Source: JAJDXO01 sp965213765
GTDB lineage: Bacteria > Pseudomonadota > Alphaproteobacteria > Rhodospirillales > UBA2165
NCBI GenBank assembly: GCA_965213765.1
Contig: OZ243926.1
Span: 4,464,001-4,528,000, forward strand
Direction: 5' to 3'
DNA length: 64,000 nt
Part shown: positions 28,226 to 35,634 of the stretch, piece after piece
How positions within the stretch are numbered: position 1 is the stretch's first letter
How the letters are laid out: each line of letters opens with the position of its first letter
Translations under genes and position numbers: made by a program
Notes under the pieces: model-generated
The model's input: the letters and a program-made list of their open reading frames with translations, nothing else
Database searches by the model: none
Told to the model about the DNA's origin: nothing

Positions 28226-28310
28226 TCGCCGGCACACGGCGGAGGCGGATTAATCACCGGTTACAACAGCGTGGTGGTTTCCGAACTGTGCAGCAGCCTT
28301 TCTGCATGGC

Positions 28311-28590
28311 TTGCACAGCAAACCCAGCCGAACGGTGGTCATCGCGCGCGATTCTCTTGGCACCGTACTTTACGGAGACGCCGAACACTTCTCGCCAGAA
28401 GAAAAACGGCTGCTTCTGGATGGCATCGAACGGCAGACTGCTGCAAACTCCCGCCTGATCACTACGCTCCATCTGGAATTCGCGGCTCGGCGATCTTGTC
28501 TCCTCCGATATGGAGAACTACGTCCTCGAAATACTGACCGCGCCCGCGCGAGAGGACTCCTGGCAATCCTTCATCAACACCATAAATCCA
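28311..28590 (+). pseudogene. Frameshifted gene fragment, possibly of a large NTPase
   Basis: One frame reads VVIARDSLGTVLYGDAEHFS, PEEKRLLLDGIERQTAANSR and LITTLHLE. After a single extra base near 28478 the reading continues in the next frame as SRLGDLVSSDMENYVLEIL and TAPAREDSWQSFINTI. The two halves join smoothly if one T is removed. The pattern reminds me of internal repeats in large STAND-like ATPases, but no ATPase motif is present, so the family is not established. Confidence 0.45.
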
Positions 28591-29030
28591 GCCCCCCCTG
28601 CCACGCTGCCGGCCCGCTGCCCGGGCTCCACCGCCGCGCCCATCGCCAACGAGAGGAGAGCCTTGGCCGTGAGCGGGGCGGCGGTTGGATGTCCGGGGGA
28701 GGGCGTCCGGTCGCCGTTTTCCCTCATCGGCAAGGAGATGGTTCCATGACGGCAGCACTGGCGATACCCGGCAACACGGCGGCGACATTCCTCACCCATA
28801 TTTTCGGACCCGGCCTGGCCGACGACGACCGCTATGTGATCGAGCGGTACCGGGCGCTTGCGGACGGCAACATTCGCCGCTGCACGGACACGGTGCCGAA
28901 AGGCAGCAGGCGCCGCAAGGCGAAGGCGGTCACCGCGACGCTGAAGGCGGTGAAGGAACTGCGGCCCGCGCCCAACGAGATTATCGTCTGCACCGGCCTC
29001 AAGACCCGCGGCGGGGTCCAGTACTGGGGA

Positions 29031-29137
29031 GCTTATGCTACGTGGGGTCATATGTTGCGGCGGCGGTGAGTCCTTCGATCAGCTACAGATGGTTCCTTGG
29101 TTCAGCCACCGAAGAGCCCGACTCGCCGCAACATATT
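29031..29137 (+). repeat. Left 107-bp inverted repeat
   Basis: It begins GCTTATGCTACGTGGGGTC and ends CGCCGCAACATATT. It is identical over 107 bp to the reverse complement of 29677-29783, which implies recent origin or gene conversion. Confidence 0.95.
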
Positions 29138-29193
29138 CTTGCTTACGACATCTGACGGACACTCTATGGACTCCCACAATGAGGAGACACGTC

Positions 29194-29712
29194 GTGTTCG
29201 AAGAACTGTTCACAAAGCCCTACCACATCGAGAAGTACCGAACCGCGCCGCTTGCCGAACTCCGAGAGCGATACCTTCGGCACCTTGCGGAGGCTGGTGC
29301 CAGTCGACTTACGTTGCGGCGGATCGCCCTCGATCAGGTTCGCCTGCTTCAACTCCTGGACCTGCGCGACGGCGAGATGGTCACCGTTGCCCAAATCGAG
29401 GCCGCAGCTCCGGAATGGGATCGCACCCGGCATCACAAACTTGGTCATCGGCTACGGACTTCACAGATATCGACGAAGCGCGCGTTGAGCAGGGCCACTC
29501 GGTGGCTGCGCTTTCTGGGTTGGCTCGATGAGCCGGAAGAAGATCCTCACCCCTACAGCGTCGAGCTCGGGGCGTTCGAGGAATGGATGCGCGCCGAGCG
29601 CGGACATGCCGAAGGAACGATCGGCAACAATCTTCGCAGCGCCACGGAGTTCCTCGACGGGCTCGTCGCCAGCGGCAATATGTTGCGGCGAGTCGGGCTC
29701 TTCGGTGGCTGA
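29194..29712 (+). pseudogene. Tyrosine recombinase-like N-terminal fragment
   Basis: The likely start is GTG 29194 behind GAGGAGA, giving MFEELFTKPYHIEKYRTAPL. The 172 residues continue with LAELRERYLRHLAEAGASRL and YSVELGAFEEWMRAERGHAE, a helical SAM-like core-binding domain as at the N-terminus of site-specific integrases. The reading frame ends inside the right inverted repeat (RRVGLFGG, stop), and none of the R-H-x-x-R-H-Y catalytic residues are present. The DNA-binding half may be all that is left. Confidence 0.55.
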
Positions 29713-29783
29713 ACCAAGGAACCATCTGTAGCTGATCGAAGGACTCACCGCCGCCGCAACATATGACCCCACGTAGCATAAGC
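29677..29783 (-). repeat. Right 107-bp inverted repeat
   Basis: It is the exact reverse complement of 29031-29137. The recombinase fragment ends within it. Confidence 0.95.
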
Positions 29784-29813
29784 CCCCATATGTTTTATGA
29801 AACATATGGGGGC
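29782..29813. repeat. Perfect 14-bp hairpin at the element-host junction
   Basis: Arms GCCCCCATATGTTT and AAACATATGGGGGC flank a TATG loop. It directly abuts the right inverted repeat and ends where host coding resumes. It lacks a T run, so it is not a standard terminator; it may be a second small insertion or part of the element's end. Confidence 0.85.
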
Positions 29814-29965
29814 GATTTCGACCTCGTTGTTCTGCGACCGCCGCCAGAAGGGCTGACCGGCCCCTTTCCTGGACGTCCTGCCGTCGCCCCGGCATGTGGT
29901 GAGTCTGTCCCGGCCGCCGAGCCGGGACGTCCGCTTTTTTCTTTCCCCCACGAATGGAGGACAGC

Positions 29966-31012
29966 ATGGCCTATGTTGATCGGGCGGTTCGCCGTCAGCG
30001 GGACCGCGAGCGCGTCGCCCGGCGCAAGGCCGCCGGGATCTGCACAAAGTGCAAAGCTCCCGCACGCCCCGGGCGCACGACCTGCGAGCCCTGCGCCGGG
30101 AAGCACCGGGCCGCAGACCGCGCCCGTCACGCCAAGGCAAAGGCCGAGGGGATCCCATATGGCGGACGGGACCCGGAAGCCCGGCGCCTGGCCGGCCGGA
30201 AACGCAGCCGTCGGCGGGCCGAGACCCGCCGGGCCGCCGGTTTGTGTATCCGCTGCGGCCACCTCCCGCCCGAGGACGGCCGGGCCATGTGCGAACCCTG
30301 CCGTGAGGAACGCCGGGCCGGAAAACGGGCACTCCACGCCGAGCGGCGGGCGAAGGGCCTTTGTGTCCAGTGCGCGACGCCCGCGCCCGGCGGCAAGGCC
30401 TATTGCGATCCCTGCGCCGGGACCCGCGCCAGGCGGCGGAACCTCAAGGCGAAGCGGGACGCCGACCGCCGGCGCTATGCCGAGCGGCGCGCCCGGGGCG
30501 ATTGTACATCATGCGGCAAGCCGGCCCACGGGGCGGCCGAGTGCCGGGCCTGCCGCGAGGCCGCCCGCGCCCGCTACGATGCCCGACGGGCCGCAGGGGT
30601 TTGTGTCAAGTGCCAAACCCCCACTTATGGCGGCGCCACCTACTGCGGCCCTTGCGCCGTCGTCAAGGAGGAACGCCGTGACAGAGAGACGGAATACGCC
30701 GCCAAGCGCGCCCGCTATGCCGACCGGAGGGCCGGGAGCCGGTGTGTCCAGTGCAACACGCCCTCGCCGGGGGTGGCGCGCTGCGAGCCCTGTTCGCGCA
30801 GGCACCGGGAGAGCTCGGGCGCATACCGGGGCATCCCGGTCTGGGATCCCACCTGGACGGTGATCGAGGTCGCCACCGGCCGGGATCTCGGGACCTATGA
30901 CAGCGAGGCCGAAATCGCGCTCTGCCTCGCCTTCGAGAAGTTCTCGCGCGAGGAGGTCGAGGTGATCTCCGACATCAGTCAAATGGCGACGATGACCGCG
31001 CCTCCCTGGTGA
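29966..31012 (+). CDS. Six-fold CxxC zinc-ribbon repeat protein
   Basis: A 348-residue protein with six repeats of a CxxC-x(9-13)-CxxC unit (first: CTKCKAPARPGRTTCEPC; second: CIRCGHLPPEDGRAMCEPC; last: CVQCNTPSPGVARCEPC). That is 24 paired cysteines, each unit separated by 25-35 residues very rich in arginine, lysine and alanine. A different, acidic C-terminal domain follows (VWDPTWTVIEVATGRDLG, then EIALCLAFEKFSREEVEV). ATG at 29966 is chosen because GGAG precedes it by 6 bases. It should bind several zinc ions and, from its basic linkers, nucleic acid. No function is known to me. Neighbours are an ssb-containing plasmid-like gene set. Confidence 0.8.
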   Translation: MAYVDRAVRRQRDRERVARRKAAGICTKCKAPARPGRTTCEPCAGKHRAADRARHAKAKAEGIPYGGRDPEARRLAGRKRSRRRAETRRAAGLCIRCGHLPPEDGRAMCEPCREERRAGKRALHAERRAKGLCVQCATPAPGGKAYCDPCAGTRARRRNLKAKRDADRRRYAERRARGDCTSCGKPAHGAAECRACREAARARYDARRAAGVCVKCQTPTYGGATYCGPCAVVKEERRDRETEYAAKRARYADRRAGSRCVQCNTPSPGVARCEPCSRRHRESSGAYRGIPVWDPTWTVIEVATGRDLGTYDSEAEIALCLAFEKFSREEVEVISDISQMATMTAPPW

Positions 31013-31366
31013 GCCGGCGCGGGCGTCCCAGAGCTCGTAATTGCACGCTGCGCGCACTTCCGGGAATTTGCGCTTTTGCGTCTTGCGCGGCCCACCGGAC
31101 GAACCGTCCAAACCGCCATATCGGCCAAATGCGCCGCGAGGTTTTCCCCGGCGTCCCCGCAAACCTGCTTTGCACCCATGAGCGCGAAGGGCAGCCAACG
31201 GCTGCCGCCGTGCGATGCCCCCGGACATGCCATGCCGCCAACTCTCCGGCCTGCCTCGACCGTCGTGCGGGAGAGTTCGGGGAAGGCGAAGAGAAGGGCG
31301 ACGCGCCCAAGGGAAAAGAGAGTTTCCTCCGGGTGGCGTCCCGACCCCATCAACAGGAGATGCCCG
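31013..31366 (+). other. 354-base leader region without a gene
   Basis: No frame resembles a protein. The region ends in an AGGAGA ribosome-binding site at 31356-31361 for the small gene that follows. Confidence 0.4.
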
Positions 31367-31558
31367 ATGTTCGATCCCATTCATAGCCCGACCGAGTCCG
31401 ACGACACCCTTCTCAATCCCGGCGGCACAGACGATGCCGATCCCGGCTTCGCCGCACTGCTTCCCGATGCCGGCGCGCTGCTGGCCGCGGCCGGATTGCC
31501 GGCCCATGCGATCCGGGAGGTTCTCGGCTCCCGGTCATATGCCGGTGCGGACGGCTGA
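31367..31558 (+). CDS. Small acidic hypothetical protein
   Basis: A 63-residue frame (MFDPIHSPTESDDTLLNPGG, then FAALLPDAGALLAAAGLPAH) with a good AGGAGA ribosome-binding site. It is acidic and has one short hydrophobic helix. It lies between the CxxC-repeat gene and ssb on the same strand. Not recognised. Confidence 0.5.
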   Translation: MFDPIHSPTESDDTLLNPGGTDDADPGFAALLPDAGALLAAAGLPAHAIREVLGSRSYAGADG

Positions 31559-31663
31559 ACAGAGGACGAGGAAGGCTTGGAGAAGATGAAGGGGGAAGGG
31601 TCGAGAGAGGCCTGACCCCGTTCACCAACCAGATGTCATAACCCGGATCACAGGAGATTGATC

Positions 31664-32101
31664 ATGTTCGGACTGAATAACGCACAGTTGATCGGACGCC
31701 TCGGCGCCGACGCCACCATCAGCCATCTCACCAACGGCGGCCGCGTGGCCAATATCTCGATTGCGACCGACGAAAGCTATCTGGATCGCAACTCGGGCGA
31801 CAAAGTGGATCGCACCGAGTGGCACCGGGTCGTCACCTTCCAGGACGGTCTGGTGGAGATGATGGAGAAGCACGCCAAGAAGGGCCGTTTGGTCTACGTC
31901 TCGGGCAAGCTGCAGACCCGCAAGTGGCGCAAGGACGGCGAGGACTCGGACCGGTTCTCGACCGAGATCCTGCTGGTTCCCGGCGGCAGGGTGCAATTCC
32001 TCGACAAGCCGAACGGCAACGGCGCGCAATCTCGGCCCGACCCGGACGCGGCGGGCGACACCGCCGCCGCGACGGCGGATGACAGCGACATTCCCTTCTA
32101 G
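31664..32101 (+). CDS. ssb: Single-stranded DNA-binding protein
   Basis: A 145-residue SSB. The OB fold shows NNAQLIGRLGADATISHLTN, VANISIATDESYLDRNSGDK, and DRTEWHRVVTFQDGLVEMM, with the conserved tryptophan-histidine-arginine. The C-terminus ends DDSDIPF, the partner-binding tail. ATG at 31664 follows AGGAGA. It is shorter than typical chromosomal alphaproteobacterial SSBs and sits among mobilization genes, so it is probably the element's own copy, protecting single strands during transfer or repair. Confidence 0.92.
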   Translation: MFGLNNAQLIGRLGADATISHLTNGGRVANISIATDESYLDRNSGDKVDRTEWHRVVTFQDGLVEMMEKHAKKGRLVYVSGKLQTRKWRKDGEDSDRFSTEILLVPGGRVQFLDKPNGNGAQSRPDPDAAGDTAAATADDSDIPF

Positions 32102-32133
32102 CGGACCACCGCTTCCTCCTCCCTCCCCAACTG

Positions 32134-32163
32134 GGCCGGCGCCTCGCGCGCCGGCCTTTTTTT
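32134..32163 (+). terminator. Rho-independent terminator after ssb
   Basis: GGCCGGCGC pairs with GCGCCGGCC around a 5-base loop, followed by seven Ts. It stands about 30 bases after the ssb stop. Confidence 0.92.
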
Positions 32164-32324
32164 GCTGCCCACCTGGAGCCTCTTCCCGGCCGGGTATCTC
32201 GCCCGGCGCTGCGCGCGGGCCGCGATGCGGGCGCGGGCGGCCGTCGCCGCCACGGTCATCGTGCCAGCCGGCTGGAGGAAGAGAAGAGCGGGGGATCGGG
32301 CAAGCCGACACAAGGAGAGAGAAA

Positions 32325-32660
32325 ATGAGAGCCATCGTAAACCTGAAGCACGAGCCGAAGCTGCGCGAAGAGTTCGAATATGCGCACGTCGTCGACAACA
32401 CCGTGCTGATCGACCGCCGCACCAAGTGGCGCAACCCGTTCAGGCTGGGGGCCGATGGCGACCGCGAGCAGGTGATCGCCCGTTACCGCGCCGATCTCTG
32501 GCGCCGCATCCGGGCGGGCGAGATTACATTGCAAGAGCTCGCGGAACTGGACGGCTGCTGGCTGGCCTGCTGGTGCGAGCCGCTGCCCTGCCATGGCGAT
32601 GTTCTGGCCCGCGCCGCGGAATGGGCGTCCGGGGTTCTGGCGGAGCGGTCCGATGCGTGA
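32325..32660 (+). CDS. DUF4326 domain protein
   Basis: A 111-residue protein. RTKWRNPFRLGADGDREQVI followed by YRADLWRRIRAGEITLQELA and CWLACWCEPLPCHGDVL matches the DUF4326 pattern, including the KWxNPF and CWCxPxxCHGD motifs whose cysteines and histidine may bind a metal. AAGGAGAGAG precedes the ATG. Such proteins are common on phages and plasmids and have no established activity. The upstream ssb terminator makes it a separate transcript. Confidence 0.8.
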   Translation: MRAIVNLKHEPKLREEFEYAHVVDNTVLIDRRTKWRNPFRLGADGDREQVIARYRADLWRRIRAGEITLQELAELDGCWLACWCEPLPCHGDVLARAAEWASGVLAERSDA

Positions 32661-33032
32661 CGCGCCGCCGTGCCTCCCTTTCAACGATGTGCCAGGCCGA
32701 ACCGACGATGGGGACTGTGCGGGTGGAAAGAAATAGCCTGCTACGTGATCTCCCATTGTGATCCACGTGCTCGCTACAGCAACCCCTCCGGGGTCCTCCG
32801 GTCGCTGCGCTCCCTCCGGCCTGGCCGAAGAAGCTCTAGGGGCGGACCGTGAAAGCCGCCGACCGTGAAGATCGAAGGGCGATCTTCCGCACCAAGATCG
32901 GCGACTTTCCGCACCACTCCGCCCCAAGAACTTCCAGGGCCAGGTGCTTCCGCTGCGCGCGCGGTTCCCAACAGGACATCACTTCGGGGCAGATGCTCCG
33001 ACCGCTGCAACCCGATCATCAAGGAGATCGTC
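32661..33032 (+). other. 372-base region without a gene
   Basis: No convincing frame is present. The segment contains a GATCTTCCGCACCAAGATC imperfect palindrome (32881-32899) and ends in AAGGAGA before the DUF2493 gene. Confidence 0.35.
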
Positions 33033-33977
33033 ATGACCACCATCGAGAACATCGACACCATCGAGACCGCCACTGAAACCGCCGGGCAGTCCGTCACCGC
33101 GACAATCTGCGAGAACGCCGCCCTCTACGGCGCAACCCCCGAGCGGGACGAGTTCGACACCCGCGAGGTGTGGGACCACGACAGCGCCACCGATGCCGTC
33201 ACCGAAGCCTTCCGCATCATCGCCGGGGGCGCCTGCCCGGACGGGTTCCAGTTGGCCGACGAGCGCGAGAGCCTGCTCTGGGGCTTCGTCAACATGCTCG
33301 ACGCCCAGGTCCGCCGCCTCGACCGCTCCGTCGACCGGCTCAGCCCGGAGTTGCGCGACCTCCAGCGCGCCCAGGACGGCTCCGAGATCAAGTCCCGCGA
33401 GCTGGAACTCGTCACCGACCGGGCCCGGAGCCTCGGCGACCGCCGCGACGCCTTCGAGACCATGCGCGACGCCGTGGCCGAGCAGTACCGCGGCGAGACC
33501 GGCGAGGTCTGGCGCCCGCGTCACGGCAGCCACGTCTCGCAGACCGGCAAGCTGACCGCCGCCAGCATCGACGCCCGCGACTACCAGCGCGCCCGGAAGG
33601 ACCGCGAGACGCAAGCGCACCTGCCCGAGGGCACCCTCGTCGCCATCGCAGGCGGCAAGGACGTCGCCGACCCGGCAGCCGTCATCGCGCGCCTCGACAC
33701 GGCGAAGGCGAAGTGCGCCGACATCGTCCTCGTCCACGGCGGCGGACCCGGCGTCGAGAAGATCGCGGCAAGCTGGGCGGAGCGCAACGGCGTCCACCAG
33801 GTTGTCTGCAAGCCGGACTGGGACCGCCATGGCCGTGCCGCCCCGTTCAGGCGCAACGACGAACTGCTCAACCTCCTGCCGAAGGGTGTGATCGCGTTCC
33901 CCGGCTCCGGCATCACCGAGAACCTCGTCGACAAGGCGCGCACCCTCGGCATTCCTGTCGCCCGGTGCGCGGCCTGA
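33033..33977 (+). CDS. DUF2493 (SLOG-fold) protein
   Basis: A 314-residue protein. The N-terminal 200 residues are acidic and helical (LWGFVNMLDAQVRRLDRSVD). The C-terminal domain is a Rossmann-like SLOG/YAcAr fold: TLVAIAGGKDVADPAAVIAR, IVLVHGGGPGVEKIAASWAE and GVIAFPGSGITENLVDKART, with the GGxxG and PGS nucleotide-contact loops. Relatives are frequent on alphaproteobacterial plasmids and integrative elements. SLOG domains bind nucleotide-derived ligands; a role in mobile-element biology is likely, but the ligand is unknown. Confidence 0.85.
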   Translation: MTTIENIDTIETATETAGQSVTATICENAALYGATPERDEFDTREVWDHDSATDAVTEAFRIIAGGACPDGFQLADERESLLWGFVNMLDAQVRRLDRSVDRLSPELRDLQRAQDGSEIKSRELELVTDRARSLGDRRDAFETMRDAVAEQYRGETGEVWRPRHGSHVSQTGKLTAASIDARDYQRARKDRETQAHLPEGTLVAIAGGKDVADPAAVIARLDTAKAKCADIVLVHGGGPGVEKIAASWAERNGVHQVVCKPDWDRHGRAAPFRRNDELLNLLPKGVIAFPGSGITENLVDKARTLGIPVARCAA

Positions 33978-33993
33978 CCGCACCGCCTCGACA

Positions 33994-34030
33994 GGCCGCG
34001 TCGTCGCTTCGGCGGCGGCGCGGCCCGTTT
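33994..34030 (+). terminator. Stem-loop terminator after the DUF2493 gene
   Basis: GGCCGCGTCGTCGC and GCGGCGGCGCGGCC form a 14-bp stem with two G-U pairs on a TTCG loop, followed by CGTTT. It lies 17 bases after the stop codon. The T run is short. Confidence 0.65.
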
Positions 34031-34604
34031 CTTCGTTCGCACACCGGTGATGCGGCGACGCCGTCCTCGCGCGCGCTTCGCGCCGCGCTCGTGCTCCGGC
34101 TCGCTGTTGCTCGCCGACCGCGGTTGTTCGCCGATCCCGGCGCACCGCTCGCGGCACTCGTGACGGCGCTCCCAACGAGCCCGCCGTCACCGCGCTCGAC
34201 ACGCCGTCCCATGGCAGTGTCCGCACCAGCCGCCACTCAATCACCGTGGCGGCTCCCCTCCGCCGTCTTCGACGGCGTCGATGCCCCCATGAACATCGCA
34301 GCACGATTTTAGCCTTCTGGACCGCGGAGCGGTTGTTTCGTTACACCTGACGCAGCGGGCTGCGGATCATAGCGGAGGCTGCGACTGACTGCGCTGGGCT
34401 GCGCAGGCTGTTGATTTTGCGTATCCCTGTCGTGCCGGAAATAGTCCGCCGCTACAGCGCGCCAGGCCCCGCCGTCCCACCGCGCCGTGAAGAGCGTGGA
34501 AAATCAAGGCATTGACTTATCCGGGCAACACGAACCGGCCCGCTCCGCCGCCAGAGCGCGTATCCTCAATCCGAAAGAGGGCGCTCCAGCGGCATGCGCT
34601 GGCA
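34031..34604. other. Gene-free stretch upstream of the relaxase region
   Basis: No protein-like frame. It has CG-rich simple tracts and, near 34360-34420, irregular repeats of GCTGCG-type words. An origin of transfer could lie here or in 34700-34880 but no nic-site motif was identified. Confidence 0.3.
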
Positions 34605-34628
34605 GATGACAGCTACCAATCTGGTAGC
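34605..34628 (+). repeat. 24-bp dyad repeat, copy 1
   Basis: The core GCTACCA-ATC-TGGTAGC is a dyad. The 24-bp block (starting GATGACAGCTACC) is identical to the reverse complement of 40983-41006. The two copies face each other across the MobF gene and HigBA. Confidence 0.85.
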
Positions 34629-34648
34629 TTGAAAATCGGCACCGTCCA

Positions 34649-34696
34649 GGGCCGGTCCCCGCCATCACACGGCGGAGGCCGGCCTTTTATTTTGCC
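34649..34696 (+). terminator. Probable Rho-independent terminator
   Basis: GGCCGGTCCCCGCC and GGCGGAGGCCGGCC form a long imperfect stem on an ATCACAC loop, followed by TTTTATTTT. No coding gene ends just upstream, so it may end an untranslated RNA. Confidence 0.65.
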
Positions 34697-34880
34697 AGGT
34701 GCATAAAGTCACGGCCCATGACGGGGCGCCTCGCGCCACCGCCAATTGTGCGAGCTTACGCTCGCCGGCGGCTCCTCGTTCTTCGAACGATGCATCGCCG
34801 CCGCCAACCATGCGGGCTCACGCTCGGCGCTTCGCGCCATCGCCGAACGCGGGCGCTGAAGCGCCCCGCCGGCGCCCGGT

Positions 34881-35183
34881 TCAGAACGGATCCTTGCCTT
34901 CTTCCGAGACCATGGACCTCGCGGCCTCGGCAACCTTCCTTCCCGGCAACACCCCCTTGGTCAGAAACGTCCGCAGGCTGCGCTCCGTGATAGCGATACC
35001 GTTTGCGTTCAACACCTCACGCATCTGAGCCACCGTAACGCCCTTGGCCTGTTGCTCGACCAGCCGCTTGCGCAGCCGCTCCAGCACATCCGCCAGGCTC
35101 AGCTTGGGCGGCGCCAGCTTCGCCAACTCGCCGTCTATTGCGTCAAAGTCGATATCCGCTTCGTTGAAACGTCTTGCCGGCAT
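34881..35183 (-). CDS. Hypothetical protein, relaxase-associated
   Basis: A 100-residue protein from ATG 35183 behind GGGGAGA. DIDFDAIDGELAKLAPPKLS and LADVLERLRKRLVEQQAKGV lead into a helix-turn-helix-like stretch VTVAQMREVLNANGIAITER and SLRTFLTKG. The pattern is one I associate with small proteins encoded near plasmid mobilization genes, perhaps relaxosome accessory DNA binders; that is inference. It is divergent from the MobF gene with about 450 bases between. Confidence 0.6.
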   Translation of the reverse strand: MPARRFNEADIDFDAIDGELAKLAPPKLSLADVLERLRKRLVEQQAKGVTVAQMREVLNANGIAITERSLRTFLTKGVLPGRKVAEAARSMVSEEGKDPF

Positions 35184-35634
35184 CGTCCGTCTCCCCGCTG
35201 GTCCCAGCACCCGCGATCAGCCACGTATGCGGTTCCGGCTCAGCGATCATCGTTCCAAATCGTAGAAGCCTTGGCAAACCATAACGCCGGCCACGACGGT
35301 CCGCCCGCCTTCCAAACCTGCCCCGAGTGCAACTGCGAGGAGATGCTTTGAATGCCAAGCCAACACGCCAACCTGGAAGCGGCCCAAAACCCCTTGCGGT
35401 CTCCCCTTATATGCGTATGCTCTATGCGAACAAAAGGAGAACGGAGCTTCTTTCTTGGCACACCTCTGCACCCCGGTGCGCTGACTTCGATGAAAGTAAT
35501 GAGCTTTGCCCCGGTTTGTGAATACCGCACAGCCGTTTCGGTAAGCCTCTGTAAAATATAGGAACTTCCAAGGCCCGAATTGTGAGAGCCGAAACAATCA
35601 TAATCCAGCCGTGTGATCCGGGTCGGTCAGTCGC
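35184..35634. other. 451-base divergent intergenic region
   Basis: It lies between the 100-residue protein and the relaxase gene, the usual place for relaxase promoters and sometimes an origin of transfer. No nic motif or strong promoter could be pinned down. Short peptides such as TCPECNCEEML (about 35320) look like a zinc-knuckle remnant. Confidence 0.3.

Larger units (their letters stand above)
29031..29783. mobile_element. 753-bp element with perfect 107-bp inverted repeats
   Basis: The element consists of 107-bp inverted repeats (29031-29137 and 29677-29783, identical when reverse-complemented) around the N-terminal part of a recombinase-like gene. Each repeat contains shorter inverted ends: ATATGTTGCGGCG and CGCCGCAACATAT. 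It interrupts the gene at 28746. No catalytic domain is present, so it must be non-autonomous or a deletion derivative. The layout brings to mind tyrosine-recombinase (RIT) elements; this is a hypothesis. Confidence 0.75.
28746..29856 (+). pseudogene. Small conserved mobile-element gene split by an insertion
   Basis: The frame from ATG 28746 (AALAIPGNTAATFLTHIFG, then DDDRYVIERYRALADG and IIVCTGLKTRGGVQYWG) is cut at about 29029. After the element at 29031-29783 and a hairpin, host coding resumes at about 29812 as GDFDLVVLRPPPEG with TGA at 29854-29856. Joined, the product would be about 109 residues. A ribosome-binding site (AAGGAGA) precedes the start. The family is not recognised; it sits just upstream of the CxxC-repeat gene. 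Confidence 0.65.

Noticed and set aside
29763..30863. Plus-strand open frame overlapping the CxxC-repeat gene
   Set aside because: Proline/alanine/serine-rich out-of-frame shadow of the repeat gene; lacks cysteine periodicity and a ribosome-binding site.
32979..34304. A 441-codon minus-strand frame opposite the DUF2493 gene
   Set aside because: Glycine/alanine/valine-rich mirror of a GC-rich gene, no start signal, and it runs through a terminator.
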